A stretch of 64,000 nt of DNA from Nitrospirota bacterium (GTDB lineage Bacteria; Nitrospirota; UBA9217): the NCBI GenBank assembly GCA_023229435.1, contig JALNZF010000006.1:62001-126000 (forward strand), written 5' to 3'. Below are positions 25,524-33,540 of the stretch, one piece after another. How positions within the stretch are numbered: the stretch's first letter is position 1; the number at the start of each line of letters is the position of its first letter. Both the position numbers and the translations under genes were made by a program. Below the pieces are notes generated by a model that did no database searches, was not told the DNA's origin, and was given only the letters and a program-made list of their open reading frames with translations.

Positions 25524-26456
25524 ATGGCGCAGTTCTACGACGTAATCATTATCGGCTCGGGCCCCGCCGGCCTCACTGCCGCGCTCTATCTCGGACGGGC
25601 AGGCCAGAAGAGTGTCGTGCTCGAAAAGGATTTTGTAGGCGGCTATACCGCCAAGATCGCCCATATCGAGAACTATCCGGGATATGAGACCGTCAACGGC
25701 ATGGACCTTACCCAGATCATGGCCAAACAGGCGGAGAAGTTCGGCGCAACCATCATTTATCCCGTGGAAGTAGTGGACATGGAACTGAAGGGAGAGGTAA
25801 AGCTCGTGCGCACCCGCGAAGAGGCGTACGAAGCGCACGCGGTGATCATCGCCATCGGTGTTGCCCGGAAAAAGCTCGAGGTCCCGGGCGCCAAGGAGTT
25901 CCTCGGCAAAGGGGTGTCCTACTGCGCGACCTGCGACGGCAACTTCTTCAAGGGCAGGAAGGTGGCCGTGGTCGGATCGGACAGCGAGGCCGCTGAAGAA
26001 GCGCTCCACCTCGCGGACCTTGCGGAGAAAGTGACCATGGTCCCGCATAAGGAGCTCGACATCGTCTCCGCGGTCATGAACCGGCTCAAATCCAAGCCGA
26101 ACGTGGAGATCCTTCCCGTGGCGAAGATCCATGCGGTTGTCGGCGATGAACTGGTCACCGGCCTCAAGATCAGCCGTGACGGTGTTGAGGCCGTGCTTCC
26201 CCTCGAAGGGGTCTTTATCGCCATGGGCTCCACGCCCATCTCGCAGCTTATCCTGAAGGCAGGAGGGCTGACCGATGACCGTGGCTGCCTGATCGTGGAC
26301 AAGAACCAGCGTATGAACCTCGATGGCGTGTTCGCCGCCGGCGATTGTACGTGCGGCGGGATGCAGATCATAGCAGCGGCGGGCGAAGGTTCGGTCGCCG
26401 GAATGCGCGCCGCATCGTACGTGCGGAAGATCAAGGCCAAGGCGGAAGGGAAATAG
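25524..26456 (+). CDS. trxB: Thioredoxin-disulfide reductase-like flavoprotein
   Basis: 310 residues, normal TrxB length. FAD fold DVIIIGSGPAGLTAALYLGRAG, redox pair Cys134/Cys137 in CATCDG, the second dinucleotide fold VAVVGSDSEAAEEA, and the C-terminal FAD motif GVFAAGDCTCGGMQII. The second fold has GSDS in place of the usual GGGxSA and lacks the HRRxxxR NADPH motif (MVPHKELD), so the reductant could be NADH or ferredoxin rather than NADPH. GGAGG precedes the start. No thioredoxin gene lies next to it. Confidence 0.85.
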   Translation: MAQFYDVIIIGSGPAGLTAALYLGRAGQKSVVLEKDFVGGYTAKIAHIENYPGYETVNGMDLTQIMAKQAEKFGATIIYPVEVVDMELKGEVKLVRTREEAYEAHAVIIAIGVARKKLEVPGAKEFLGKGVSYCATCDGNFFKGRKVAVVGSDSEAAEEALHLADLAEKVTMVPHKELDIVSAVMNRLKSKPNVEILPVAKIHAVVGDELVTGLKISRDGVEAVLPLEGVFIAMGSTPISQLILKAGGLTDDRGCLIVDKNQRMNLDGVFAAGDCTCGGMQIIAAAGEGSVAGMRAASYVRKIKAKAEGK

Positions 26457-26459
26457 TAA

Positions 26460-26544
26460 TGCAAAGTGCAAAATGCAGAGTGCAAATTTCGACATGTGCT
26501 GTTCCGCCATTTTGCATTTTTCACTTTGACTTTTGCACTTTGAA
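26460..26544. repeat. Palindromic word array, CAAAGTGCAAAA type
   Basis: CAAAGTGCAAAA opens the left arm and recurs exactly inverted at the right end (TTTTGCACTTTG). It fills the gap between trxB and moeA. Confidence 0.75.
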
Positions 26545-26571
26545 ATTCTCGCCACCGGCGAGGTTGTTAAA

Positions 26572-27858
26572 ATGACGCTCAAGGACATGCTCGGCCGTTC
26601 CGGTGTGATTTCCCGGGAAGACGCGCTCAAAACGCTCGAAGAGCATTTCACTGTTCCTCACCCACAGTCGGAAATAATTCATATCAGCCATTCCCTCGGC
26701 AGAGTACTGGCCGAGGAAATCCGCTCTCCCGAAAATCTCCCCGAATTCGATCGCTCCACCATGGATGGGTATGCCGTCAGGAGCGCCGACACGTTCGGCG
26801 CCGCTGAATCGCGTCCGGCTTTACTCACCGTGGTCGGAGATATCCTCATGGGTACCATGCCGGAACGCGGCATTGGCAAGGGCGAAGTCATGAAGATCGC
26901 CACCGGCGGCGCGCTGCCGCTGGGCGCGGACGCGGTGGTGATGTTCGAGCAGACCCAGCCCGTGGATGAGAAGAGCATTGAGGTCGTGAAAGCGGTAGCT
27001 CCCCAGGAGAACGTAAGCCGGGTCGGCGACGACATGCGTAAAGGCGAGACTGTTCTGGGCAGGGGGCACGTGATCAGACCGCAGGATATGGGCGCGCTTG
27101 CCAGCATGGGTTTCGTACAGGTTCCCGTTTTCGAAAAGCCGAGGATCGCGATTATCTCGACGGGAAACGAGCTTGTTCCCGCTGACACCGTGCCCGGACC
27201 GGGACGGATACGAGACAGCAATTCCTACAATCTTGAAGGCCTGATCGCATCGGCCGGCGGTATGGCGGTCAGGAAAGGCATCCTGCCCGATGACTATGAT
27301 CGTCTGCGTGAAGCGCTTAAAGAGGCCATGCTGGACTGTCATATCATCCTCTTCACGGGCGGAAGCTCGGTCGGCACCGCAGATTACACGGCCAGAGTCA
27401 TCAACGACCTTGGACCGCCAGGGGTGCTTGTTCACGGCGTCTCCATCAAACCGGGAAAACCGATCATTCTCGGAGTGGTGAAAGAAAAGAGGACGGGTGT
27501 TGCCATCCCTGTTTTCGGGCTGCCGGGGCACCAGGCCGCGGTCTCGATCTGTTTCGATGTGTTCGTGAAACCGGTTTTGACGCGGTTCACCGGCGCTGTC
27601 CCCGATCCAACGCTCGAGGGTATTCCTCCCTATCGCACCGTGAAGGCAAAACTTGCCCGGAGCATCCCGTCCGCCCCCGGCCGCGAAGACCATGTGCGCG
27701 TGACGCTCGAAAAGAAGGATGGTCAGCTCTGGGCTCGGCCCATCTTCGGTGCGTCAGGGCTTATCAGCACGCTCGTCAAAGCTGTGGGCACGGTGGTGGT
27801 GCCGCTCAACATGATCGGCATCGAGGTGGGGGAGGAAGTGGAAGTGAGGTTGTTTTGA
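26572..27858 (+). CDS. moeA: Molybdopterin molybdenumtransferase MoeA
   Basis: 428 residues from the ATG at 26572; the frame extends upstream through the repeat. MoeA inserts molybdate into adenylylated molybdopterin. Visible are the domain I/III regions (FDRSTMDGYAVRS, GGALPLGADAVVM), the MoCF-binding core with ISTGNEL, GGSSVGTADY and the active-site loop HGVSIKPGKP, and GLPGHQAA. A second MoeA with an extra domain is encoded 3.6 kb downstream. No other molybdenum cofactor gene is in view. Confidence 0.9.
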   Translation: MTLKDMLGRSGVISREDALKTLEEHFTVPHPQSEIIHISHSLGRVLAEEIRSPENLPEFDRSTMDGYAVRSADTFGAAESRPALLTVVGDILMGTMPERGIGKGEVMKIATGGALPLGADAVVMFEQTQPVDEKSIEVVKAVAPQENVSRVGDDMRKGETVLGRGHVIRPQDMGALASMGFVQVPVFEKPRIAIISTGNELVPADTVPGPGRIRDSNSYNLEGLIASAGGMAVRKGILPDDYDRLREALKEAMLDCHIILFTGGSSVGTADYTARVINDLGPPGVLVHGVSIKPGKPIILGVVKEKRTGVAIPVFGLPGHQAAVSICFDVFVKPVLTRFTGAVPDPTLEGIPPYRTVKAKLARSIPSAPGREDHVRVTLEKKDGQLWARPIFGASGLISTLVKAVGTVVVPLNMIGIEVGEEVEVRLF

Positions 27859-27903
27859 GTTCAACTCAATACATTTTTACGTTTCTGATTTAAGGAGCAA
27901 CGC

Positions 27904-28191
27904 ATGTTTGCAACAAAACCGTATACAGCAGAGATCAAGGCCCAGGGCAAACTGACCATCCCCAAGAAATTACGCCGGATGACGCATCTTGAGGAAGGCC
28001 AGACTGTTTCACTGGTGCCCGTGGGAGACGTGGTCATAATTATGCCTCGAAAGATCGAACTGGACGAAGCGAGAAGACGCATCGCAAGGATTCTGAAGGA
28101 AAAGGGGCTCTCGGTAGAGAACATACTTGCTGGTCTGGTCCGGGAACGGGAGGCCTTGCACAACGAGCGGTATGGTAAAAAACCCCGTTAG
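27904..28191 (+). CDS. AbrB-fold antitoxin or regulator, toxin partner lost
   Basis: 95 residues. The first 48 are an AbrB/SpoVT domain (IKAQGKLTIPKKLRRMTHLEEGQ). The rest is a long basic helix, LDEARRRIARILKEKGLS, of the kind that binds a PIN toxin. AAGGAG precedes the ATG. Only the first codons of a PIN gene remain directly downstream (28172-28222), so this is probably an orphaned VapB-type antitoxin. Confidence 0.75.
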   Translation: MFATKPYTAEIKAQGKLTIPKKLRRMTHLEEGQTVSLVPVGDVVIIMPRKIELDEARRRIARILKEKGLSVENILAGLVREREALHNERYGKKPR

Positions 28192-28222
28192 GATATTACT
28201 CGACTCCAACGTAAGACTCTAA
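28172..28222 (+). pseudogene. Remnant of a PIN toxin gene
   Basis: Overlapping the end of the AbrB-type gene in another frame, an ATG opens MVKNPVRILLDSNVRL and stops. RILLDSNV is the standard first strand of a PIN domain, including its first catalytic Asp. A possible later piece, AYQVISDEVLVVKSL, is readable near 28227-28271 in another frame. Frameshift and deletion have removed the rest. Confidence 0.5.
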
Positions 28223-28430
28223 AAAGCGTATCAGGTCATTTCCGACGAAGTTCTTGTAGTGAAATCTTTGTCGATATTAACCCGGACGAAGACCATGTTC
28301 TACCCTTCTCATCTCATCAATGTGTCTTGTGACTCGCTTGAATCCTCTTGCCATTTCCTCATCGTTATTGTATTCTTGCCTTGGTTAAGAAGAGGCATCA
28401 ATACTGATAGAATTAGCAAGGAGATCGATC

Positions 28431-29258
28431 ATGGCGGTTCCTGATTTCCAGTCGTTCTTCAAGACCTTGCTGGACATTGCCGCGGACGGCAAAGAGCATT
28501 CCATGAAGGAGGCGAGGGAGATCATTGCCAGGCGAATGAATATTGCCGAGGCTGACCTTCGTGAGTTGCTTCCGAGCGGGATGCAAACAAAATTCGACAA
28601 CCGCATTGCCTGGGCAAAGAGCTATTTCGTCCAGGCAAATGTTTTTGAATCTCCTCGCAGAGGCTGGTTTCGCATTACCGAAAGAGGCAAGGAGTTGCAC
28701 AAAAAAGGCCATGACCGCATCGATGTAAAGATCCTTAATCAATTTCCTGAATTTGTCGAGTTCCATACCTCAAAGACCGATCAAGTTTCGGATAATACCC
28801 ATACCGATTCTTCACCTATAGAAACTCCTGAAGAGATTCTTCAAAAAGCATATTTAAATATCCGGGCCGACCTGGCATCCGAGATACTGGAGCTCATCAA
28901 GGGCAACTCTCCCCAGTTCTTCGAGCGGCTGGTTGTCGATGCGATGGTTGCGCTTGGTTACGGCGGTTCGCGTGCGGACGCGGGTAAGTCCATCGGTCAA
29001 AGCGGCGATGAAGGAATTGATGGAATTATCAAGGAAGATCGTCTGGGGCTGGATGTGATCTACCTGCAGGCCAAGAGCTTGGAAGGCACCGTGGGTCGGC
29101 CTGAGATTCAGAAATTCGTCGGCGCGCTTCATGGGAAAAGAGCAAAGAAGGGCGTCTTAATCACAACGGGTAGGTTTTCCGACGATGCCGCGAAGTATGT
29201 CGAGAGCATCGATCCCAAGATTATAACAGAATGCTCCAAGTTGGATAGATGCCTTTAG
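28431..29258 (+). CDS. Mrr-type restriction endonuclease, altered C-terminus
   Basis: 275 residues. The N-terminal winged helix of Mrr (FFKTLLDIAADGKEHSMKEARE ... RGWFRITERGKELH) is followed by the Mrr_cat nuclease domain with QSGDEGIDGIIKEDRLGLDVIYLQAK, the catalytic D...QxK signature, and KGVLITTGRFSDDA. Mrr enzymes cut DNA with foreign methylation. Family members usually run on for about 25-30 residues past IDPKI; here the end is replaced by TECSKLDRCL, whose codons overlap the convergent gene. A recombination has probably clipped the tail. AAGGAG precedes the ATG. Confidence 0.82.
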   Translation: MAVPDFQSFFKTLLDIAADGKEHSMKEAREIIARRMNIAEADLRELLPSGMQTKFDNRIAWAKSYFVQANVFESPRRGWFRITERGKELHKKGHDRIDVKILNQFPEFVEFHTSKTDQVSDNTHTDSSPIETPEEILQKAYLNIRADLASEILELIKGNSPQFFERLVVDAMVALGYGGSRADAGKSIGQSGDEGIDGIIKEDRLGLDVIYLQAKSLEGTVGRPEIQKFVGALHGKRAKKGVLITTGRFSDDAAKYVESIDPKIITECSKLDRCL

Positions 29259-29748
29259 CTCGACCGAATAGCTCGTTCAGGCTGAGTTCGACGTAGTGCT
29301 TCGTTAAAGTGTTGACCAATGCAAATTTGAACTGCAGCTTGAGGCTTTGGGCGACAAGTACCTCAGCAGCGGTAAGACTAAAAAAATATCCTCTAAAGTT
29401 AAGGCCCATTTTCTCTTTGTTTGTCGATTTAATTTCGAAAAGCTGGATTTTGTTAATTTTTGCTTCAACTTCTGCTAAATCATCGAGATTGACAGGAGCA
29501 AGTAGCTTAACAATGTCAAAAGCACGACCATAAACGATCATATCTTTTTTAACAAAAGCGACAACAATATTTTTTTTCTGCTTAGGTGTAGGGAGAGCAA
29601 AGCCTTCTTGTTTTTCTACAAGAATTTGCGCTGCACGGCGAGCAGTAGCGTTACCCGTTGTTGTTTTCTCTACGATTAGAGCCGTCGTTGGAGTAATCAA
29701 TTTGGCAGTTTGAATACTTGACTTCTTTTTTATCGGTTTGCCGGCCAT
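29221..29748 (-). CDS. Possible PD-(D/E)xK-type protein of a defence locus
   Basis: 175 residues, AT-rich DNA unlike the flanks. The N-terminus is Lys/Thr-rich; the C-terminal half has QLFEIKSTNKEKMGLNFRGYFFSLTAAEVLVAQSL, where EIK followed by a region interpretable as substrate-binding resembles the core of PD-(D/E)xK/DUF3883-like nuclease domains. That is a motif impression, not a family match. Its start overlaps the end of the Xre gene upstream, so they form one operon. Its last 38 bases overlap the end of mrr on the other strand. Confidence 0.55.
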   Translation of the reverse strand: MAGKPIKKKSSIQTAKLITPTTALIVEKTTTGNATARRAAQILVEKQEGFALPTPKQKKNIVVAFVKKDMIVYGRAFDIVKLLAPVNLDDLAEVEAKINKIQLFEIKSTNKEKMGLNFRGYFFSLTAAEVLVAQSLKLQFKFALVNTLTKHYVELSLNELFGRAKGIYPTWSILL

Positions 29749-29987
29749 TTGACCCTCTTCGAGATTTTAGATAACAGCTGATTTATTGAAGTTTCGAGCG
29801 CTTGGCAAATCTGCAAGGTTTCTATAACGTCTAGCCGTCGTTCACCGGTCTCATACTTGCTGACGAAGCTTTGGGGAACAGAAAGTTTACGGGCCAATTG
29901 CTCTTGGGTCAGATGCTTCTCTTCTCGCAAGTCTTTAAGTATCCGACGTAATTCAAGATAGGCAATGTCGTAAGTGGAGTTTTTCAT
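29730..29987 (-). CDS. Xre-family HTH regulator, C-protein-like
   Basis: 85 residues, almost all a classic HTH_3 (LREEKHLTQEQLARKLSVPQSFVSKYETGERRLDVIETLQICQAL). Its size matches controller proteins of restriction-modification systems. It is co-transcribed with the possible nuclease gene. A palindrome in the divergent promoter region (30021-30031) is a plausible operator. Confidence 0.85.
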   Translation of the reverse strand: MKNSTYDIAYLELRRILKDLREEKHLTQEQLARKLSVPQSFVSKYETGERRLDVIETLQICQALETSINQLLSKISKRVKWPANR

Positions 29988-30009
29988 TCGGCCTCTTTAT
30001 ACCATGATG

Positions 30010-30038
30010 TTGACATTAAACCCAATTTGGGATATTGT
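30010..30038 (+). promoter_or_regulatory. Promoter with a palindromic operator toward the PstI-like gene
   Basis: TTGACA (30010-30015) and TATTGT (30033-30038) are 17 bases apart. The palindrome CCCAATTTGGG (30021-30031) sits inside the spacer, and GTTAAACTTAAC follows at 30037-30048. Binding of the Xre protein encoded leftward from here would block this promoter. Confidence 0.55.
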
Positions 30039-30123
30039 TAAACTTAACGGGATATACAGCTTGTAACTGCTCCGGGAATCAAGTAAGCCGAATTAGCAAG
30101 CCAAAAGTGAGTGCTGGCAAATT

Positions 30124-30654
30124 ATGAAAACTTTGGAACGTCGCCACGGAAAAGAACGTGAAATGCCACGGATTCCTGTTATACTGTCAAACAGTGAGGA
30201 CATCACTCTTTTGCCGGGCAGGCAAAATATTTTGATACAAAAGGTTCTTGCCGATTTTTGCGCACTGTATACCCCAGCCGGGCGTGTGCTTTATATTAGC
30301 CATTCTAAAGTGAAATTGGTTTATTTTGACACCGACGCTTTGAAGGCGCTTGGTGTAAAGATCGAAGAACATGGAAAGATGCCGGATGTTGTGGTGCATC
30401 ACGTTGAGAAGGACTGGCTCTTTCTTATTGAAGCGGTGACCAGTCACGGACCCGTAAGCCCTAAGCGCAGACAGGAGTTAAAGGAACTGTTTGCGGGGTC
30501 GAAGGCAGGCATTGTTTATGTGACCGCGTTTCTCAACCGGCGGACGATGATAAAATACCTCTACGATATTGCTTGGGAAACAGTTGCCTGGATTGCCGAA
30601 TCTCCGACACATCTTATCCATTTCAATGGTAAACGGTTACTCGGTCCTTATTAG
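30124..30654 (+). CDS. BsuBI/PstI-family restriction endonuclease, C-terminal domain only
   Basis: 176 residues. The stretch MPDVVVHHVEKDWLFLIEAVTSHGPVSPKR ... GIVYVTAF and the end HLIHFNGKRLLGPY are characteristic of the BsuBI/PstI catalytic domain (D...ExV nuclease core). Whole enzymes are about 300 residues or more, with an N-terminal domain that is missing here. No methyltransferase gene accompanies it. Probably a truncated, non-functional remnant, though the catalytic domain itself looks intact. Confidence 0.8.
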   Translation: MKTLERRHGKEREMPRIPVILSNSEDITLLPGRQNILIQKVLADFCALYTPAGRVLYISHSKVKLVYFDTDALKALGVKIEEHGKMPDVVVHHVEKDWLFLIEAVTSHGPVSPKRRQELKELFAGSKAGIVYVTAFLNRRTMIKYLYDIAWETVAWIAESPTHLIHFNGKRLLGPY

Positions 30655-30717
30655 GATTAGCAGCAGTCATTGTGCAGAGTTTCGGAAAACGATTCATTAT
30701 GCTTTTGGGGTTTCGTG

Positions 30718-31449
30718 ATGTCACTTGATCTTGCCGATTATAAAATAAAGGCCCGTTCAGCGGTCAAGACGTTCTGGACCAGCAGGAAAGTATCCGGAAC
30801 GAGGAAGCAGTCAGCCGGTAGTAAAGACCAGCGTAAGCGAAGCACAGGGACATCGGGCGGCAGCATGGACGGGTTTATAGACCTTGTTGTCGATGTTGTC
30901 CATGCCAATGGCCTGCCCGATGCGGACATCGTCCGGAAAGGCCGGGGCCTTACGCTTCCCGGCCATTTTTGCACTGTAAAATCATGGGATGTGCTCGTGA
31001 TGAACCACGGAAAACTGATCGCGGCCATAAAGTTCGATGCCCAGGTCGGCCCATCATTCAGGAAGAGTACCATAATCAGTTGTGACCAGGCGCTCAGCTT
31101 GGCAGTTGATCTGCAGGCTGCTTATCGAAGAGATACCTTTGGAGTGTATGCAAGACCTTTTGTAGGCTATCTGTGTCTGATAGAAGACAGCCCGGCCTTA
31201 CGCGCACCGGTCAAGGATATTTCTCCAAACTTTCCCCTGGTTCCGGAATATCGTAACGCTTCGTATGCAAAGCGTCTCAAAATCCTTTGCACGAAGCTGA
31301 TGATGGATGGGTTTTACATCGATGCTTCAGTCATCCTTTCGCCCCGAAGCTCTTCCAAATCCGGTGCATATTCCGAAATGAGCAAACTGACGGGGCTCAC
31401 GTCTTTTGTAGCGGGATTAGCGGCACGTGTTGCGATGGAAGTGGCATAA
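30718..31449 (+). CDS. PaeR7I/XhoI-type restriction endonuclease with a lost active site
   Basis: 243 residues from the ATG at 30718. The family backbone is clear: MDGFIDLVVDVVHANGLPDADI, KSWDVLVMNHGKLIAAI, QVGPSF, RPFVGYLCLIEDSP and the late ASVILSPRSSSKSG. Family enzymes carry an E-x-K (as in ELKSQVGPS) after the Asp; here residues 105-107 are KFD, and the following Asn-rich GNNFNNR-like segment is replaced. Asp91 remains. The enzyme should therefore not cut DNA. No partner methyltransferase is present. Retention of the frame hints at recent decay or a DNA-binding role. Confidence 0.8.
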   Translation: MSLDLADYKIKARSAVKTFWTSRKVSGTRKQSAGSKDQRKRSTGTSGGSMDGFIDLVVDVVHANGLPDADIVRKGRGLTLPGHFCTVKSWDVLVMNHGKLIAAIKFDAQVGPSFRKSTIISCDQALSLAVDLQAAYRRDTFGVYARPFVGYLCLIEDSPALRAPVKDISPNFPLVPEYRNASYAKRLKILCTKLMMDGFYIDASVILSPRSSSKSGAYSEMSKLTGLTSFVAGLAARVAMEVA

Positions 31450-31496
31450 TAGGAGTCGTAGATTAAGTTAAGGGTACGAGATTTTACTAAACTGAT

Positions 31497-33428
31497 ATGA
31501 CCTTCAAACAAAAAAAATATCTCTCCAACGAACCGCTTGCCGACGCTATCAAAAAGTATAATGACGCGCTGACGGCTGCCGGTATCGGTGCGCCTCTTTC
31601 CGGTGAACGTATTCCTGTTGGCGACGCGCTCGGGCGCGTGACCTCCGAGGCCGTGATCGCGAAAATATCGTCGCCGTTCTACCACTCCGCGGCAATGGAC
31701 GGTTATGCCGTTAAGTTCGTCGATACCTTTGGTGCCGCAGAGACCAGGCCCAAGCGGCTCAACGTTCCGGCGCAGGCAGTCGCGATCGACACCGGCGACC
31801 CCATGCCGGATGGATTCGATGCCGTTATCATGATCGAGGATGTGGAGAAGATATCGGAATCGGAGATAGAGATACTCAAACCTGCTACACCCTGGCAGCA
31901 TGTGCGTCTGGTGGGTGAGGACATTGTCGCAACCGAGCTTATCATCTCCGAGAACCACGTGGTCCGTCCTGTTGACATGGCCGCGATGCTCGCGAGCGGA
32001 CATTCCACAGTCATGGTGCGGCGCAGGCCCGTGGTCTCGATTATCCCGACCGGCACCGAGTTGGTGGAGCCGGGCAGCGACCTGAAGCGGGGCGATATCA
32101 TCGATTTCAATTCAACCATGCTTGCGGCGACGGCTACGGAGTATGGCGCCCATGCTGTTCGAAAGAATATCGTAAAGGACAGCGCCGCTCTTCTGAGACA
32201 GAACATTCTCGACGCGCTTGCCGATTCCGATCTGGTTGTGATCAACGCGGGATCATCCGCGGGCAGGGAAGATTTCACCGTCGATGTGATCGCCGAACTC
32301 GGGAAGGTCCTTGTTCATGGCGTCTCCATCAAGCCGGGCAAGCCGGTGATCCTCGGGATCGTCAACGGCAAACCCGTGATCGGCATCCCGGGCTATCCCG
32401 TATCAGCGGCGCTTACTTTCACACTTTTCGTCAAACCGCTGGTCTACGCATTCCTGGGCCTGAAAGCGTCGGGTCCGGACACGATCACGGCAAAGCTCGG
32501 CAGGCAGGTGGCGTCCTCGCTCGGACAGGAGGAGTTCATCCGCGTGAAGCTCGGGAGCGTGTCAGGCAACCTGATCGCCACGCCCGTGACCAGGGGGGCG
32601 GGGGCGCTCATGTCGCTGGTGCGCGCGGACGGTATCATCCGTGTTCCCGCGCAGAGCGAGGGGATTGCAGCCGGTCACGCAGTGACCGTGGAGTTACTGC
32701 GCACGGCCCGCGAGATCGAGAACACCATTGTGTGCATCGGTTCGCATGACAATGCCCTTGACGTGCTCGGCAATTATCTCAGGAAAAAACATCCGGAGTA
32801 TTCGCTCTCATCCGCGCACGTGGGAAGCATGGGCGGCCTCCTCGCGCTCAAACGCGGAGAAGCGCATCTCGCGGGTACGCATCTGCTCGATGAGGAAACG
32901 GGAGAGTATAATATAAGTTACATCAAGAAGCTTCTGCCGGATACGAAGATCATGCTCGTAAACCTTGTGTACCGGACCCAGGGCTTCATCGTTCCGAAGG
33001 GCAACCCCAAAGGCATCCAGGGGTTCGACGATCTGAGACGCAAGGACGTGGTGTTTGTGAACCGACAGGCAGGCGCCGGTACGCGGCTTTTGACCGACCT
33101 GCATCTGAAAAAATTACGGATTGACCCGGGCGCAGTAAACGGGTATTATCATGAAGAATTCACCCACATGGCGGTTGCAGCAGCCGTGCTTTCGGGCGCG
33201 GCGGACACCGGGCTGGCGGTGCTCTCGGCGGCGCAGGCGCTCGATCTCGATTTCGTCCCCGTAGCGCAGGAGCGGTATGATCTTGCCATAGTGCGGGATT
33301 TTTATGATACGCCGATGATGCAGGCGTTGCTCGGGATCATTCGTGAGGACAAGGATTTCCGGGAGCGGATCGTCAGCATGGGCGGGTATGATGTGTCGGA
33401 AATGGGGAAGGTGATCGGCGTCTATTGA
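31497..33428 (+). CDS. MoeA fused to a periplasmic-binding-protein-like domain
   Basis: 643 residues. Residues 1-405 are MoeA (YHSAAMDGYAVKF, PDGFDAVIMIEDVE, IIPTGTEL, NAGSSAGREDF, HGVSIKPGKP, GIPGYPVSAAL). Residues about 415-640 are a PBP-like domain of the kind fused to MoeA/ModE-type proteins (IGSHDNALDVLGNYL, HVGSMGGLLALKRGEAHLAGTHLLD, NRQAGAGTRLLTDLHL). The second domain has no signal peptide, so it would bind a small oxyanion or cofactor-related ligand in the cytoplasm. Such fusions are common in anaerobes rich in molybdenum or tungsten enzymes. Confidence 0.88.
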   Translation: MTFKQKKYLSNEPLADAIKKYNDALTAAGIGAPLSGERIPVGDALGRVTSEAVIAKISSPFYHSAAMDGYAVKFVDTFGAAETRPKRLNVPAQAVAIDTGDPMPDGFDAVIMIEDVEKISESEIEILKPATPWQHVRLVGEDIVATELIISENHVVRPVDMAAMLASGHSTVMVRRRPVVSIIPTGTELVEPGSDLKRGDIIDFNSTMLAATATEYGAHAVRKNIVKDSAALLRQNILDALADSDLVVINAGSSAGREDFTVDVIAELGKVLVHGVSIKPGKPVILGIVNGKPVIGIPGYPVSAALTFTLFVKPLVYAFLGLKASGPDTITAKLGRQVASSLGQEEFIRVKLGSVSGNLIATPVTRGAGALMSLVRADGIIRVPAQSEGIAAGHAVTVELLRTAREIENTIVCIGSHDNALDVLGNYLRKKHPEYSLSSAHVGSMGGLLALKRGEAHLAGTHLLDEETGEYNISYIKKLLPDTKIMLVNLVYRTQGFIVPKGNPKGIQGFDDLRRKDVVFVNRQAGAGTRLLTDLHLKKLRIDPGAVNGYYHEEFTHMAVAAAVLSGAADTGLAVLSAAQALDLDFVPVAQERYDLAIVRDFYDTPMMQALLGIIREDKDFRERIVSMGGYDVSEMGKVIGVY

Positions 33429-33432
33429 CACC

Positions 33433-33525
33433 GAATTGGAAATTGCAAATTGGAAATTTTAGATTGCAAATTGTTTTTTGCCTCAATTTAAAATTTCCAA
33501 TTTCCAATCTTCAATTTCCAATTAG
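33433..33525. repeat. Palindromic word array, AATTGGAAATTG type
   Basis: AATTGGAAATTG is exact at both ends in inverted orientation; inner words are CAAATTGGAAATTTT and, inverted, TTTCCAATCTTCAA. It lies between the MoeA fusion and tolQ. Confidence 0.75.
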
Positions 33526-33540
33526 TCTACGGAGGTAATT

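Noticed and set aside
28431..31449. Restriction cluster considered as a working new defence system
   Set aside because: Truncation of two nucleases and active-site loss in a third make decay the simpler reading; kept as a finding rather than claimed as a system.
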